A DNA stretch of 64,000 bases from Limanda limanda (Eukaryota > Chordata > Actinopteri > Pleuronectiformes > Pleuronectidae): the NCBI RefSeq assembly GCF_963576545.1, contig NC_083646.1, forward strand, positions 12,358,991-12,422,990, in the 5' to 3' direction. The notes under the pieces were generated by a model. It searched no databases, was not told the DNA's origin, and was given only the letters and a program-made list of their open reading frames with translations. Position 1 is the first letter of the stretch. The number at the start of each line of letters is the position of its first letter. Positions 27,131-38,965 of this stretch are shown here, in pieces. The position numbers and the translations under genes were made by a program.

Positions 27131-27820
27131 TCTTCCGCTGCTTCTCAGATCTTCCATTATTCGACCTCCACCGCAAAAGTAGACGGCTCGGAATCCCCCC
27201 CCCCCCACACCCCCCTCTGTCTGCATCCACCATCTGCAGCCTATTTTTCACTCACACGCACACACACACACACAAACCCACGCACGCACCCACTCCTCGT
27301 ACTTTTGCATTTTGATCCAAAAGGCTCCCCTGAACAAACTGTAGATATGAACCTGATTTTGAAAAGTCATCCGTGCGGTGATTTTCACATCCATAAATGC
27401 AGGGAGGCAAACAAGAGCCCTAATTTAACAGGATTTCTATGTACATTTACAAAAACTATATTTGTTCAACTTAAAAATTAATTATTACGACATTTTCAAT
27501 GAACAATAAGAAACAGTTTTAATCCTTTTTATTTTCTTTCCTTTATATTTATATCAAATATCATCTTTGACATATGCATCTATTTTTTTAATTCAACATT
27601 TATTCATCTACACATCTGTATATTTAACACTTTTCTGTGTTGAGCACATATTTGCAATTTGTATAGTATAAGTTTGTAAATACAGTTGAAAACAACATGC
27701 AAACTGTAGATTATATTGAATTTTATGTGAGTTAGTGATCCAGATGTTATTCATGTTGTGCACCTAAATCTCTTTAAATATTCTTCCTCGTGACATTTTA
27801 AGGTGGACACATGTTTTCAG

Positions 27821-27964
27821 GTAGGGTTAAAGTTATAGTTAGTTTAGGTTAAGGGTAATATTTAGGGTTAGGGATGTATGGTTAAGGTTAGTCTCCAGGT
27901 AATCAATATAATTCAGTGTAATGTCCCCTGAAGCCACGGAGACACAGCTGTGTGCGTGCGTGTA

Positions 27965-27972
<8 letters not shown>
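27821..27972. repeat. Second copy of the TTAGGG-like repeat running into a GA tract
   Basis: GGTTAAGGTTAGTCTCCAGG, ATTCAGTGTAATGTCCCCTG and GAAGCCACGGAGACACAGCT match the right part of the same family as 8057-8812. The copy then passes through TGTGTGCG into the (GA)n tract at 27973-28044. Association with a microsatellite on its right side is the same as for the first copy. Confidence 0.5.

Positions 27973-28044
<72 letters not shown>
27973..28044. repeat. (GA)n microsatellite
   Basis: Perfect GA run of 72 bp at the right end of a TTAGGG-like repeat copy, with GA-rich sequence continuing to about 28290. Confidence 0.95.
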
Positions 28045-28045
<1 letters not shown>

Positions 28046-28706
28046 AAGAGGGAGGGTTGGTGGGGGTGTAGGCCAGACATGTGAAGTCATGGAAAGGAGG
28101 GAGTGAGAGAGAGAGAGGGATAGAGTGAGGGAGAGCAGACAGGAGAGAGACTGCATAAGATTGTTACAGTTTTCTCGCCGCCTGCTGGGAATGAGTTGGT
28201 TAAGGAGAAGTCAGAATGATTTATTGGGAGAAAAAAGGAGGGATATAGGGAGAAGGAGCGCAAGAAAGAAAGGAGAGATGAGATGCCATTGGGGACTCCC
28301 TCTGTCTTCTCCAGTCCCCTCCACCACTCTCGTGAGCTGTCCATTTAATCCCCCCTCCCTCACACCCCACCCCTCCGCTCTACTCTTCTCTTCTCTTCCT
28401 CTCACCTTATTCTACCATTTCGAATGCAAAGTTTCTCCGCTCTGCGATTCCTGATACCTGACTCGGGTGTTTTGCCTCTGTCTCTGGTGGTCCTCACCCG
28501 TCTCTTCTCTGTCTCTCTCTCTCTCCAAATCTCTCCATCACAACAGGCACCCAACTTTTTAATGAGCACTCCCCCCTCCCCTCCTCTCCTCCTTGCTCCT
28601 CTATCATTTCTCCTCAGCGGCTCCATGTGGTATCGCTGTTCATCACAACACTGTATTCATAGCAGTACAGTCAAGCACCTGGTACAAAATGCATCATTAT
28701 TTACAC

Positions 28707-28708
<2 letters not shown>

Positions 28709-28744
<36 letters not shown>
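28709..28744. repeat. (GT)n microsatellite
   Basis: Perfect GT run of 36 bp. Confidence 0.93.
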
Positions 28745-28745
<1 letters not shown>

Positions 28746-29430
28746 CTGCATCTAATCTGAGCGTATATTTTTTGTTATCCCGTGTTATTTTGTTCTAGTT
28801 TTCCATCATCACTCTCAATAAAAACCCATTACTTTCATATTTGATGCTTCCGGCATTGAAAAGTTGGATTAAAAGAGTTGGTTTGACTTCTTTAAAGATT
28901 CGAAAGAGGGGGAAACTGCTCAGTGTGGACCTGAATGTCTAATTCCTGATTCCCTATTATGCCTCATAATCAACAGAGAGACACGATATCGATCTTCTCC
29001 TCCAGCTCTCGGGCAAGAAAGTGAATGTCTATTTCCCGAAAGGTCAAACCGTTCCTTTTAAGAGAAACAGACTTTCAGAAAACGTGAAAGGTTGAGCATT
29101 CTTGACCTTGAACAAATATGTTTATATATATATAATATTCCCTGACTCAACAAATTCTAACAATGTCTTTTATATCCTCTCTAGTGAACAGAGCGGAGTG
29201 GACCTTATGAATAGGAAGACCACTTGTCATCATGCAATCAAGTTCCACACTGACTCCATGGTAACAAGCTGAATAAAATTGAGAATACTTAATTATACCA
29301 ATAAGAATTATATCTGTTCTGTGGGTTGTACAGAGTAACATGGGGAATGACTCTGAAATTACACTGTTGTTAATTTATCATCATAATTATTATTATGATT
29401 ACTTTTATTTCTAGTGATTGTGAATGGCTA

Positions 29431-29622
29431 CTTAGGGTAAGCGGTATAAATAATGAGTGGATGGATGGATGGATGGATGGATGGATGGATGGATGGATGG
29501 ATGGATGGATGGAAGGATGTGAGGACATATGGATGGATGGATGGAAGGATGTGAGGATAGATGGATGGATGGATGGATGGATGGATGGATGGATGAATGG
29601 ATGGATGCATGGATGGATGGGT
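29431..29622 (+). repeat. (ATGG)n array on a retroposon-like tail
   Basis: TTAGGGTAAGCGGTATAAAT precedes about 165 bp of ATGG repeats. The 'aagcggtata...atggatgg' ending resembles the 3' end of common teleost retroposons whose tails grow by ATGG units. Inside the array, ATGGAAGGATGTGAGGA occurs at 29509 and 29541, giving a 32-bp higher-order period. The long frames here on both strands (WMDG and HPSI repeats) are artefacts of the tetranucleotide. Confidence 0.8.
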
Positions 29623-30039
29623 GGTCCCATTCACCTTCATATTACTGGGGAGATGCAGCAGAAATATCGAATCAAACCCAAACTATCTGCCCTGTTAGAT
29701 CCCAGAGAATTTACTTTCCAGATGTGTTTTTTTTCCGTTTAGATGAAGTGACCCTTTAATTCCCGGCCTGTACCAAATGGATGATCAACTGTATGGAGAC
29801 GTCAGACAGGTTATTGGAATGTAAATGTAATGTATGTCTACAACTTAAAACAAACTGTAACTCAGGTCCAAGATGACAAAGTTGGAAATGGGACACCTAC
29901 AGAAGCAAGGATTTGGTTCTTTTTTCGGGGCGTAATAACAAGAAAAAAATCCCATTTGTCGCTTTTCCATTTTGGTTTCTCTTAAGCAGACGCTGACATG
30001 TTCTGTTCCAGCAAACACCCCTGTCAATTCTAATCATCC

Positions 30040-30310
30040 AGGTTGGATTTCCCAGGCATGTGTTGCAGTGCTATTGGATTACTTTTGTATTGAGGTTATT
30101 ATGAAAAACGACCTCGAGGCTGAGTGCGTGCGGTGACACTGAGGCTCTTATGACATTTCCAACCCGGAGCTGGCCAACAACACATCTGTCTGAGCGCTCC
30201 TTTCTGCAACCTCGAAATCTAATCGGAGCTTTCTCATAGCGCTGATGATTTGATATTAGGCTCCTGTGGGGCCCGCATCCCTATCCGGACCCCCAGGAAG
30301 CAAACAATGT
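30040..30310. other. Candidate conserved non-coding element in the intergenic interval
   Basis: A 270-bp complex block free of simple repeats (TGCTATTGGATTACTTTTGT, GACATTTCCAACCCGGAGCT, CGCTGATGATTTGATATTAG) between the ATGG array and the purine-rich domain. As the clearest non-repeat island between the two ephrin promoters, it is a candidate shared enhancer. Confidence 0.25.
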
Positions 30311-30706
30311 CCACATGAATTCAGCAGGACCCTTGAATGTGCACAAACATAATTGTAACATACACTAGACACTTTTTTATTCTGGTACACTTGTATGTAC
30401 AATGAATTTCAAAGGCATTCTTGAACTAGGAGTCTCTTTCTCACTCTCACTCTCTGTGTGCGCGTGTGTGTGTGTCTCTGTGTGTGTGTGTGTCTTCGCC
30501 GGCTCCGCTGTTCACTGTTGTGTTAGTAAATTGTACTGACACTCCCCCCGCCTCCTCTCACTCCCTCACCACCTCCGCTGCTCTCCATCCCTCCCCGTCC
30601 CTCTCTCTCACCCGACTGACTGACACGAATTTTCAATCTCTCTGTTTACCTTTCACTGCTGTGCCTAAAACAACAGTGGTGCTGGCTAAGAGCGAGGAGC
30701 CGACTC

Positions 30707-30730
30707 GGGGCGGGTGGGGGCTGGCTGGGG
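30707..30730 (+). other. G-quadruplex-forming motif at the edge of the purine domain
   Basis: Runs of 4, 3, 5 and 4 G bases with loops of C, T and CTGGCT match the G3+N1-7 rule. Confidence 0.75.
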
Positions 30731-30737
30731 ACGGTTG

Positions 30738-31381
30738 GGTGGTGGAGATGGAGCTGAGTATAGGGCAGAGCATTGGAGGAGGAAGAGGAGGAGGAGGAGG
30801 AGGGGGGGAAAGAGAGACTGGAGGATGAGGAGGAGAGGTGCCACTAAGATTGGATGGGAGGAAGAGAACGGCGAAGAGATGGGGGAAGGTGGGGAGGGGG
30901 ATGAAAAGAAAAAGAAAAAAACCCAAAGAGGTGCAAAAAGAGAGAACAGGGCTTTCTGTGTGTTTTCGTGGAAGAGCAATCCGAGGGGGAAAGAGAAGGA
31001 GGCGAGAGGGGTTAAGGGAAGGAGAAGAGGAGCTGATACTTTCGAACAGTCACGCAAACTGAGCCATGCAGAGGGGAAGGGAGGAGAGAGAGAGAGAGAG
31101 AGAGAGGAAAGGAGGGGAGTGGGGGATGGAAAAAGGAAATGAAAGGGTGGAAGAGAGTGTAAGTCAGGTTTGGGAGAAAGAGTTAGATGGGGCACAGAAC
31201 ATTAGGAGTGCAATGAGATATAGAGACGGGGGGGGGGGTGGAGAGAGATTTATAGAGGTACAGAAGGAGGGAGAGGACAGCAAGAGTGATGTGTGGAGAG
31301 AGGGTTTTTTTTATAAAAGAAGACGGGAGGAATGGAGGAAGAGAGGGCGTATATATGTAGAAAGAGAAAGAGAGAGAGAGA

Positions 31382-31464
<83 letters not shown>

Positions 31465-31569
31465 CAGAATAGATATGCTCTCAACACCATGAAATATTGA
31501 ACGAAGGAGACTGAACACAAGGAGGGGCAAGGAAAATGGAGGGACTGATAAAGACAAATACAATCATTT

Positions 31570-31640
<71 letters not shown>
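30738..31640. repeat. Purine-rich domain with three GA microsatellites
   Basis: About 900 bp in which the plus strand is strongly purine-biased. It has (GGA)n at about 30776-30800, GA tracts at 31087-31106, 31388-31462 and 31585-31635 (the last following a GT run from 31571), and a G run at about 31230. The long frames here on both strands are simple translations of this bias. Such domains can form triplex DNA or act as replication-slowing sites. Confidence 0.85.
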
Positions 31641-31826
31641 AGATGATGAGAGGGAAGAAGAGTAGGTGACAAGAATATGAAGAATAGTTGCTAGTGGCTG
31701 GAGAGCACTCACACACACAAGCCTGCGCTGACGCTGCTTTGAGTTGAGATTACTCCCATGTGTGGGGGAGATGGTGCGGAATTTGGTGGTGTTGAAAATA
31801 CCACACTGCAGAAAAAAACGTTTCAT

Positions 31827-31848
31827 CACACACACACACGCACACACA

Positions 31849-31890
<42 letters not shown>
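31827..31890. repeat. (CA)n microsatellite
   Basis: CA run with CG and GA interruptions, 64 bp, just right of the purine-rich domain. Confidence 0.94.
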
Positions 31891-31892
<2 letters not shown>

Positions 31893-32474
31893 AGCATGCC
31901 CTTTGATCTTGCCGCTCACTGATCTCCTCTCCTTCCATGTCAAATATTTAGGCTACGTTTGGCAGGTTTGATGAAAATTAGCATGAAGAAATCATTTTAT
32001 TTATTTAACTTCCACATCCAATATCAGTAGCTCCGAGAGGATGAACCCGAAATTCAACGAGAGGAAACCGGCACGGATCCCAAAACCCTGGAATCTGCTG
32101 AGTTGCCAATTTCATTGCATTACTTTGAACAGAAGGAATCCCCTTTTTAAGAAAAGTAAATGGGAAAAAAGTATGAGGAAGTTTAGATGGTTTAAGGAGA
32201 TGCCACACTCTCTCTACCTCTGTCATTTGGTATTATAGTGTCATGGCGATATTTTAATGTCTCTTATTTGTGGAAATAAATGTATTTTTAAAAATTAATT
32301 CAGACTGTGCATCCCTGAAGGGAATTTTTAATCTCCAGCCCAGCTTGAGGCCTATCATTCATCCAGAGCACCGCTAGAAAGATCCGACTAGAGTCAGACA
32401 CAAAGAACGACGATATAGAAAATCTCTTTTATCAAATCTCTCTTTTACCCTTCCCTCTCTCTGTCACTATCACA

Positions 32475-32513
<39 letters not shown>

Positions 32514-32531
32514 CACACACACACACACACA
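32475..32531. repeat. (CA)n microsatellite
   Basis: CA run with one AAAA interruption, 57 bp. Confidence 0.94.
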
Positions 32532-33060
32532 GACAGACCTGTATTCACTTAGTCTGCATTTTTATCCCATGATCCTGACATAAATCAGACGGAGTGAATC
32601 AGTGAACAGATACATTTGTTTCTAGCAGCTGGAGGAAAAAGAAGACAAAGGGGAGAAGAAGAGCTGCAGTGATGATGTGCTGGGCTGTACACACGAAAAT
32701 GACTTACATGACTTCTGGATGGCCATAAGTCATTTATACCTTCTTTATTTTCTGTGGATAAATACAAAATTGTGGAAAGATCAAAGTTATGTATTTTAAA
32801 ATACCTAGAGAAATGTGTTCTCTTTTTTTCTTTCAGAGATATCCTCTCATTTGAGTTAGGCCCAATCCCATTTCACCCCTCGGCCCTACCCCTTCGTTTT
32901 GTGATAGATCAAATTATTTTCAGCAGCAGTTCACAAACCAATTTATGGGGCATGGTGAAGTTACTACTTTGTGGGACCATCCCAAAAATGTGTCAAAGCT
33001 CCCTGGGTCCAGACTAGGGATGCAAAATTCCATGAATATTCAAACTTGGAAACTTTCCAT

Positions 33061-33113
33061 GGGAATTAACGGGAATTAACGGGAATATACGGGAATTAAC
33101 TGGAATTAACTGG
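33061..33113. repeat. 10-bp subterminal tandem repeats of the hAT element
   Basis: Five near-identical copies of GGGAATTAAC follow one another (one reads GGGAATATAC, two begin TGG) about 46 bp from the left end. Subterminal short repeats in hAT elements commonly serve as transposase-binding sites; that role is inferred here. The right subterminal region has related GGGAA/TTCCC motifs but no equally regular array. Confidence 0.75.
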
Positions 33114-33152
33114 AAATGTTGTGGGTATTTTATACTAACTGTATTTACCTTG

Positions 33153-33398
33153 TCATATACAGACATAAATATAAACATTTTGTTTTGTCATAGGCTGATT
33201 TGAGCCCTGAGGAACCTTTGGGCACTTGACTATATGCTTCTGCATCGTTGTGTCATTCTTAACATAGGTCTTTGCACAGTATTTGCAAATGTACACAGCC
33301 TTTCCTTTTACATTGGATGGGGTGAAATGCCTCCACACATGAGATAGTGCACGTGGCATTGTTCTGTAGAATAAGATGAGAAAAGTTTGTAACAACAC
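33153..33398 (-). pseudogene. BED zinc-finger remnant of a hAT transposase
   Basis: The 81-codon frame contains SHVWRHFT, then VYICKYCAKTY, then MQKHIVKCPK. This is the BED finger pattern: an aromatic W and F ahead of Cx2C, a Y/T linker, then Hx3C. BED fingers bind DNA and are typical of hAT transposases. The frame stops after the finger, and no RNase-H-like catalytic domain or hAT dimerisation domain follows within the element. It is a fragment rather than a functional transposase. A host BED gene is unlikely because the finger lies wholly inside the TIR- and TSD-bounded element. Confidence 0.75.
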
Positions 33399-33581
33399 TA
33401 ATGCAATGCCAGAGATATAAATAGTTAGCCAAACAATTGGAATCGTCTGTAAAAATATTTTATAATTGATGGATAAATGTATGGAAGTAGGCTAGATGAA
33501 CAGATGAACAATCCTCAATCAGCATGCTAATATATTTTCCCCAGTATTATCATCAAAACTTACCGGACTAGTCCTGCACAC

Positions 33582-33616
33582 TACAGCAGGCTTCAATAGC
33601 CCTGCTGTAGTGTGAA
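33582..33616. repeat. Inverted repeat inside the hAT element
   Basis: CACTACAGCAGG and CCTGCTGTAGTG form a perfect 12-bp inverted repeat around a short loop. It lies right of the BED remnant and may mark the joint where internal sequence was lost, or a hairpin in the element's transcript. Neither role is shown. Confidence 0.6.
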
Positions 33617-35849
33617 GGATGCTGGGAGTTATCTGTGCATGTGATGGAAGAATGCACAGTGGAGGGTTGAAATTCAACGTGCAGCGTGTGCTGCATTCCA
33701 TACATCTTTAAAATAGAGTTTTGAATGATGTTTTTATTGCTCAGCGTTCAATTTGCTCATTTTTTTTTTTTCTTTTCAAAATTCCCAAAATTCCCGAGCT
33801 TAACTTCCCATGGAAAGTTTCGGGAAAGTTTCCAGAAATTTACCGGAAACTTTCCGCCCCTTTACAACCCTAGTCCAGACGTGGTGACTGTGATGACCGT
33901 AGAATTGTATTCTCATTAAGTCTAAACTCATCAAGCATTTCAGTGACCCCCCCACGCAGTGCAGGTGAGAGGTTAGGCACTCTAGAATAAATCACCTTCC
34001 CAAATTGTTTCACCAAAGAATGAATTCAGACCTTTAAGTCACTGTATATTTATTAAAAAACATTTTTCAGCCTTTTTAATGCATCATAGGAGAGGATGTG
34101 ATTAATTAATTTGGTTATCATCCATTACACTTGCATTAAGGCATCTTTGTTGTGTTTTCCACTTATTCATTTGAGTGTTTGTCGTCCGTCCCTACATTGC
34201 AAGGACCTGGTGAGAAAATACAGAGTTTAATCCCCTAAATCCCCTTGTGTGTGTAGTTGTGTACTTTTGAGCGCACACATGCATGTGCACTGGTTGTGTC
34301 TAAGAGTAGTTGGTATTTTGAGGCTATTTAGACAAATGTTCTTGATGCCTCATATATCACAAGTCTCAGCACTGTATCATCCCCCCTGAGTGTACTCCTG
34401 CATGCAGACGGCAGAGAAACCCTGTAGACAGCCAGCGCGCACACACAGACAGACAAGCGCGCACACAACAACAAACACACACATGTACACACATGGATAG
34501 AGAACAGGTGCAGGTTGAAAAAGCCAGCTGCCAGCCGTTCTTTGTAACATCTACATTTCATCAGCAGCAGCAGCAGCACAGGTGACGCTGAGCCCAGTGG
34601 GCTCCCAGATTAGGGGGGTGGGAGGAGGTTTAACTTACGCTGTTATCTAAGGTCAGATTTGCATTTTCCTTTTATTGTTAAAGGTTAGGTATTCCAGTGA
34701 CTACGCTGATCTGACATCAGTACCCAGAGCCACCTTGCAGCACCCCGCAGCTCCAGATGGTGACATCATATCTGTAACGGGAACTTAAAAGAGCAGTGGG
34801 GAGATTTTTTTGCCGTTTTGGACGATCGTGATTTGGTCGACAGTCGGTGTCATCTGCGTCTGCATCTCTGCAGGTCGACCTCTTTCTTCTTTCTCTCCCT
34901 CTGTCTGTTTCTTTCTCTCTTGCCCGTAGCTCCCTCCTTCTCATTCTATCGCAATCCCCTTATTTCTGTCTCCGCTGCTATCTCTGTCACCCTATTGCTC
35001 CTGGCTTCCTCCTCCCTCGCTCTATCTCTATTTGCCCGCCGCTGCCGGCCTCCCTCTCTTCCCTCGGCTCAGATGCTGTGAGGGAATGCTGTCAGGTGAA
35101 AACCAGGCAGATTAACCTCTGACCCCTGGCAGGAGGTGGGGACAGATTGGCTTGTAATTGCTATCAATGTAGCGTGTGTGTTGGTGCGGGTTCAGCATTT
35201 GTGTGCCTTTTCTCCATCTGGGCAGTGGGATGGCAATCTGACCCGGCACAGGCAGCCATCAAATTTCAAGGATGAAATGCATTCTGGGTTGTGATGGTGC
35301 ATTATGGGTGTAAGTGGGTGTTTGGTGTCAATACCAAAGAGGACGAGGGTGGAAAAAAACCCATTACTGCTGTTCTCAGCAAACTGCAGCTTACTGGTGT
35401 GTCCAGAACATCAGTACACGGACGTGTTAACACACACACACGCACAAATGCACAGACAGACACACACATATACAAATGAAATTTACTTTTTTGACTTTTG
35501 AAAGGCAACTGATTTGTGCAGCAGCGTGTGTTAAGGGAACTCTACCGCAGCTTATCTCATTGGGTTTGTGTGCATGGGTGCCCATGTGTGCAGAATATTT
35601 GCGTACGCATGTGTGCAAGTGCGTGTGTGTGTGTGCGTGTCTGTGTGTGTCTGTTTGCTGTGAGACAGAGGCTCTGACTCCCAGCAGTCCTTTGTCACTC
35701 TGACTGAAAGGCTGAAAGCAGGGAAGCCATTTCAGATTGTGTGGCTAAATGATGGCAGGTACTGGGATCCATCCGCCGCTCGCTCCAATAACACAACAGC
35801 CCCGTCATCTCCATCCATAAATGCATTTCACGCAGTCCCCTCCATCTCT

Positions 35850-35878
35850 CCTCCTCCTCCTCCTCCTCCTCCTCCTCC
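35850..35878. repeat. (CTC)n microsatellite
   Basis: About nine CTC units within a pyrimidine-rich stretch. Confidence 0.9.
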
Positions 35879-38800
35879 TTCTCCTCGTCTGCCTGCCATT
35901 CAAACCCTTGTGTAAGTGCTCCCTAAATCCAGGTGGATTTAAGGGTTTAAGCTGAAGTAGAGCCAGATTCAGTGAAAGCATTTTTTGTCCCTTGTCTCCT
36001 TGTTTGCTGTCTTCATGTCGTCCTCAAATTGTTTTTGAGTTATTGCAGAATGTATAAGCTAGTGGTTTTTGGTGGTGGTGTGAGGACTGTGCCACTTGGC
36101 TTGGATGTATGACTCACTCGGAGTCGCCATGTATTCCTGGTGATGTCGCTGCCACTTTTGAGCCCACTGATGAAATTAATGAGCAGGGCGGCTAAATGGG
36201 GCGTCACAATACTCAGCGCTGGAGACTCACAGGGGCGTGCGAGCTCTCTCACCGGCCGAGGAGCTGCCAGAGAGACGGAGAACAAGAAGTGAAAACAAGA
36301 GGACTGCCGAATTTTCTCAAGGTGAGTCAGGAAAGGAGGAAGCAGATGGAGAGATGCATCAGATAGCAGGAGAAAGCACTGAGAAGAAAAGGATGGAGAG
36401 AAAGGAAAGGGGAGTAAAGGCGAGGGGAAGGGAGGGAAGGAGAGATAGTGAGTGAGTAAAAGCAGGTCTGGTCCAGGTGGGGTTCACACAGTCAGTATGT
36501 TATTTTAGGAGGGAGAGAGAGAGAGAGGGAGGGAAGGAGGGTGAGAGAAAGCGATGGATGGAGGGAGGGGAAGATGAATGTAGTTAATTAAGATGAGCAG
36601 GCGGAGGAGACAGTGTGGAATTACACAAACACTAATTAGAGTCTTCGTTAGGGGGCACAAAATGAGAGCAGCGCATCCATCATCTCAACCCTCCATCCCT
36701 CTTTTCTTCCTCCTTCTACACCTCTATTCTGTGCCACCCTTACGTTCACGTGGCAACCGTATTTCCTCTCGCGGTCCTCCTCGCTGCCCTGGCCATCTCC
36801 ACTCCTCCTCTGCCACTCTTCTTCTTCCCACACCTTCTCTCCACCTGCTTCATTTTCTCCATTGATCATATATCAGCAGTTAGGTGCAATTTAACATCTG
36901 GAATCATAATCGCCCTGCACACCTTTCCTCTTTTCCTCTCTCTCTCTCTCCTTTCCAATTTGATGTCTCTTTTTTGTTTTCACATCATTCCTTCTTCTTT
37001 TTTAATCACTGCTCCAGGAAGGATTTTTATTTCCCTCTCCCACTTCCCCTGGTTACATGCTGACAAACACACACACTCGCACACATATTAAATGTACTAT
37101 GTCAGCACTATTTTTATTGTCAGTCCTGCCGCTCCTCTTTTACTTCTCCTACATACAGTAAACACTGCAAAGCACTTACCTCTTCCCATCACACTTTCCC
37201 TCCCTTTGTCTCTCTTTTTAGCACCACTCTCTTTATCATTTCACTGTCCTCCTCCGGCTCATCCCTCATTCTCGGCTCGAACCGGGGAGCAGCTCTGCCT
37301 CTCATTGTAGTCGCCTGGGTCCCTCTCACCTCACGAGGCCGTGGGGAATAATGAGGGATAAGGTTGGATGGAGCTCAGGGTGGTCCGTGCCAGTTCTCGT
37401 GTTCTAGCACTTGATTACACAACATAACACCATGTCGTCACAATACAACTGATTGCAATTATGTACTTGAGTGGACTATTTACTGACTTTACATGTTCTA
37501 GCCGATTATCTGCACATTTGTTTTGATCACGTACGTGCTCACACCGAGTTGCTTCCTCTCACGGAGCTGTTGGTTCCAGTATTTAGTAAATCATTTCCAT
37601 ATTGTATAAATAAATCAACTTATAGACATTAAACTTGCAGGAATCAATCACAATGATCATTTATTGAACCTATTTCTATGTTATCAAAACACGTTTCACA
37701 TTTTCACCTCTTGTCAGTCTGTCAGTTGAGGTGCCTGATTATATTAAACCTATTTTTATCACAATTTATTCACACATTTTTTTCTTGCCATATAATGAAT
37801 TTTGGAGTTGAGAAACAGTCGAGGAATAAAATGCAAAAAAAGGTTCAAGGCCAGATGTTGTATTTCTTTAAAAAAATGTTTGTCTTTCTTTTCTCCCTAT
37901 AATCTTGTCACAGACGATCGATTTCAAAGATCCTATCCAGGCACACTTTAAGACATAAAAATACTAATTGCACGTCTGATGCAAGTCCAATTCTTAAAGG
38001 ATAAGCAGTAAAGATAATGGATGGAAATATAAAAGTCCATTCTCAATGTTAAATATGTGCACTGAAGGTTTCAAGTTTCAATAATAAACGTGTAAGTTGC
38101 AGACGAGACCATAACTGGCATTTTTAAGTTGAAACATTGTGACCTCCTTCAGCTGACCTACTGGAAATCCGCCTTGTATTGTCAAACTCTGTGCACGCAC
38201 ACACACACAATTATGAAATAACAACCAGCAAAACAAAATATTTGTGTGATTTTCCTGCATTGTCCCACAGAGCAGAGTCCACAGTGACAAGCTGCTGCTG
38301 GTGATTTGTATTTATGAAGATCTCATTATATCGAGTAGAGAAACACAAACACACACTCACGTTATTCAGCACCATGCTGTCATGACTCAACAAGGGATCT
38401 GAATGTGAGCCAGAGAAGCTTTTTGGTGTTTTACTAAAGTTATTGTCTGCATTTGTTTAGCCAAAAGGAGTGGTGAGCTAATAGCAGTCAACAAAGCACG
38501 TCCAAATATAAATATTGTAAAATGTTGTTCAACAACCTTGTTTCTTCTCTTCGGGGCTCCCTGAGTGAACAATTATTATTTACTTCTCGCTCCCTGACCT
38601 CTGACCCAGACCTGGTCTTTGTAGGAGCGTCTTGCTGCAGGGTCACAGACAGACAGGGGGGGACAGACAGGAGGAGTACGGGCTGTCTTGTGTCAAAGGT
38701 CACGGCCCGCTTGCTGCTGTAGCCTACTAACAAGCTGCTGTCCACCTGACCATCATGTCCAGGCGACTCCCATGAACACCCACAGCATGGCAATGCAGCA

Positions 38801-38924
38801 GGTGAACCATTAACACAAAACAACTACACACAGATTATCCATGTAGACTGGTGAAGAAAGAGCAGTGGTGTGAAACCTGTGGAGCTGTGACGTAAAAAAG
38901 CCAAATGTATATTCATAAGGAAAG

Positions 38925-38965
38925 ATAAACTTTATTAATCCCATGCTAGGGAAATGCACTGCAGT
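38925..38965 (-). mobile_element. Non-LTR retrotransposon 3' tail (reverse orientation)
   Basis: Read on the minus strand, the segment gives CATTTCCCTAGCATGGGATT then AATAAAGTTTATC. This resembles the 'ttccc...gggattaataaagta' 3' end common to teleost LINEs of the Rex1/L2 type. Only the tail is present. The family name is a recollection of the motif and not a search result. Confidence 0.55.

Larger units (their letters stand above)
33015..33872 (-). mobile_element. hAT-superfamily DNA transposon, internally deleted, 858 bp
   Basis: Seen: a perfect 8-bp target duplication, GTCCAGAC, at 33007-33014 and 33873-33880 flanks termini TAGGGATGCAAAATTCC and, inverted, TAGGGTTGTAAAGGGG. The subterminal regions both carry GAAACTTTCC-like repeats around TCCATGGGAA. 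Known: 8-bp target duplications and TAGGG-type termini are hallmarks of hAT elements. Inside, the minus strand encodes a BED-type zinc finger but no transposase catalytic core, so this copy is probably non-autonomous. It lies between the two ephrin genes, and the clean duplication suggests a fairly recent insertion. Confidence 0.88.

Noticed and set aside
29370..29759. WMDG-repeat and HPSI-repeat proteins
   Set aside because: They are artefacts of the ATGG tetranucleotide, and an equivalent repeat protein appears on the other strand.
30686..31195. 169-codon Pro/Ser/Leu-rich frame
   Set aside because: It is the complement of the purine-rich domain. Sequence bias explains both the lack of stops and the composition.
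33153..33398. Host BED zinc-finger gene
   Set aside because: The finger lies wholly within a TIR- and TSD-bounded hAT element and lacks further coding sequence.
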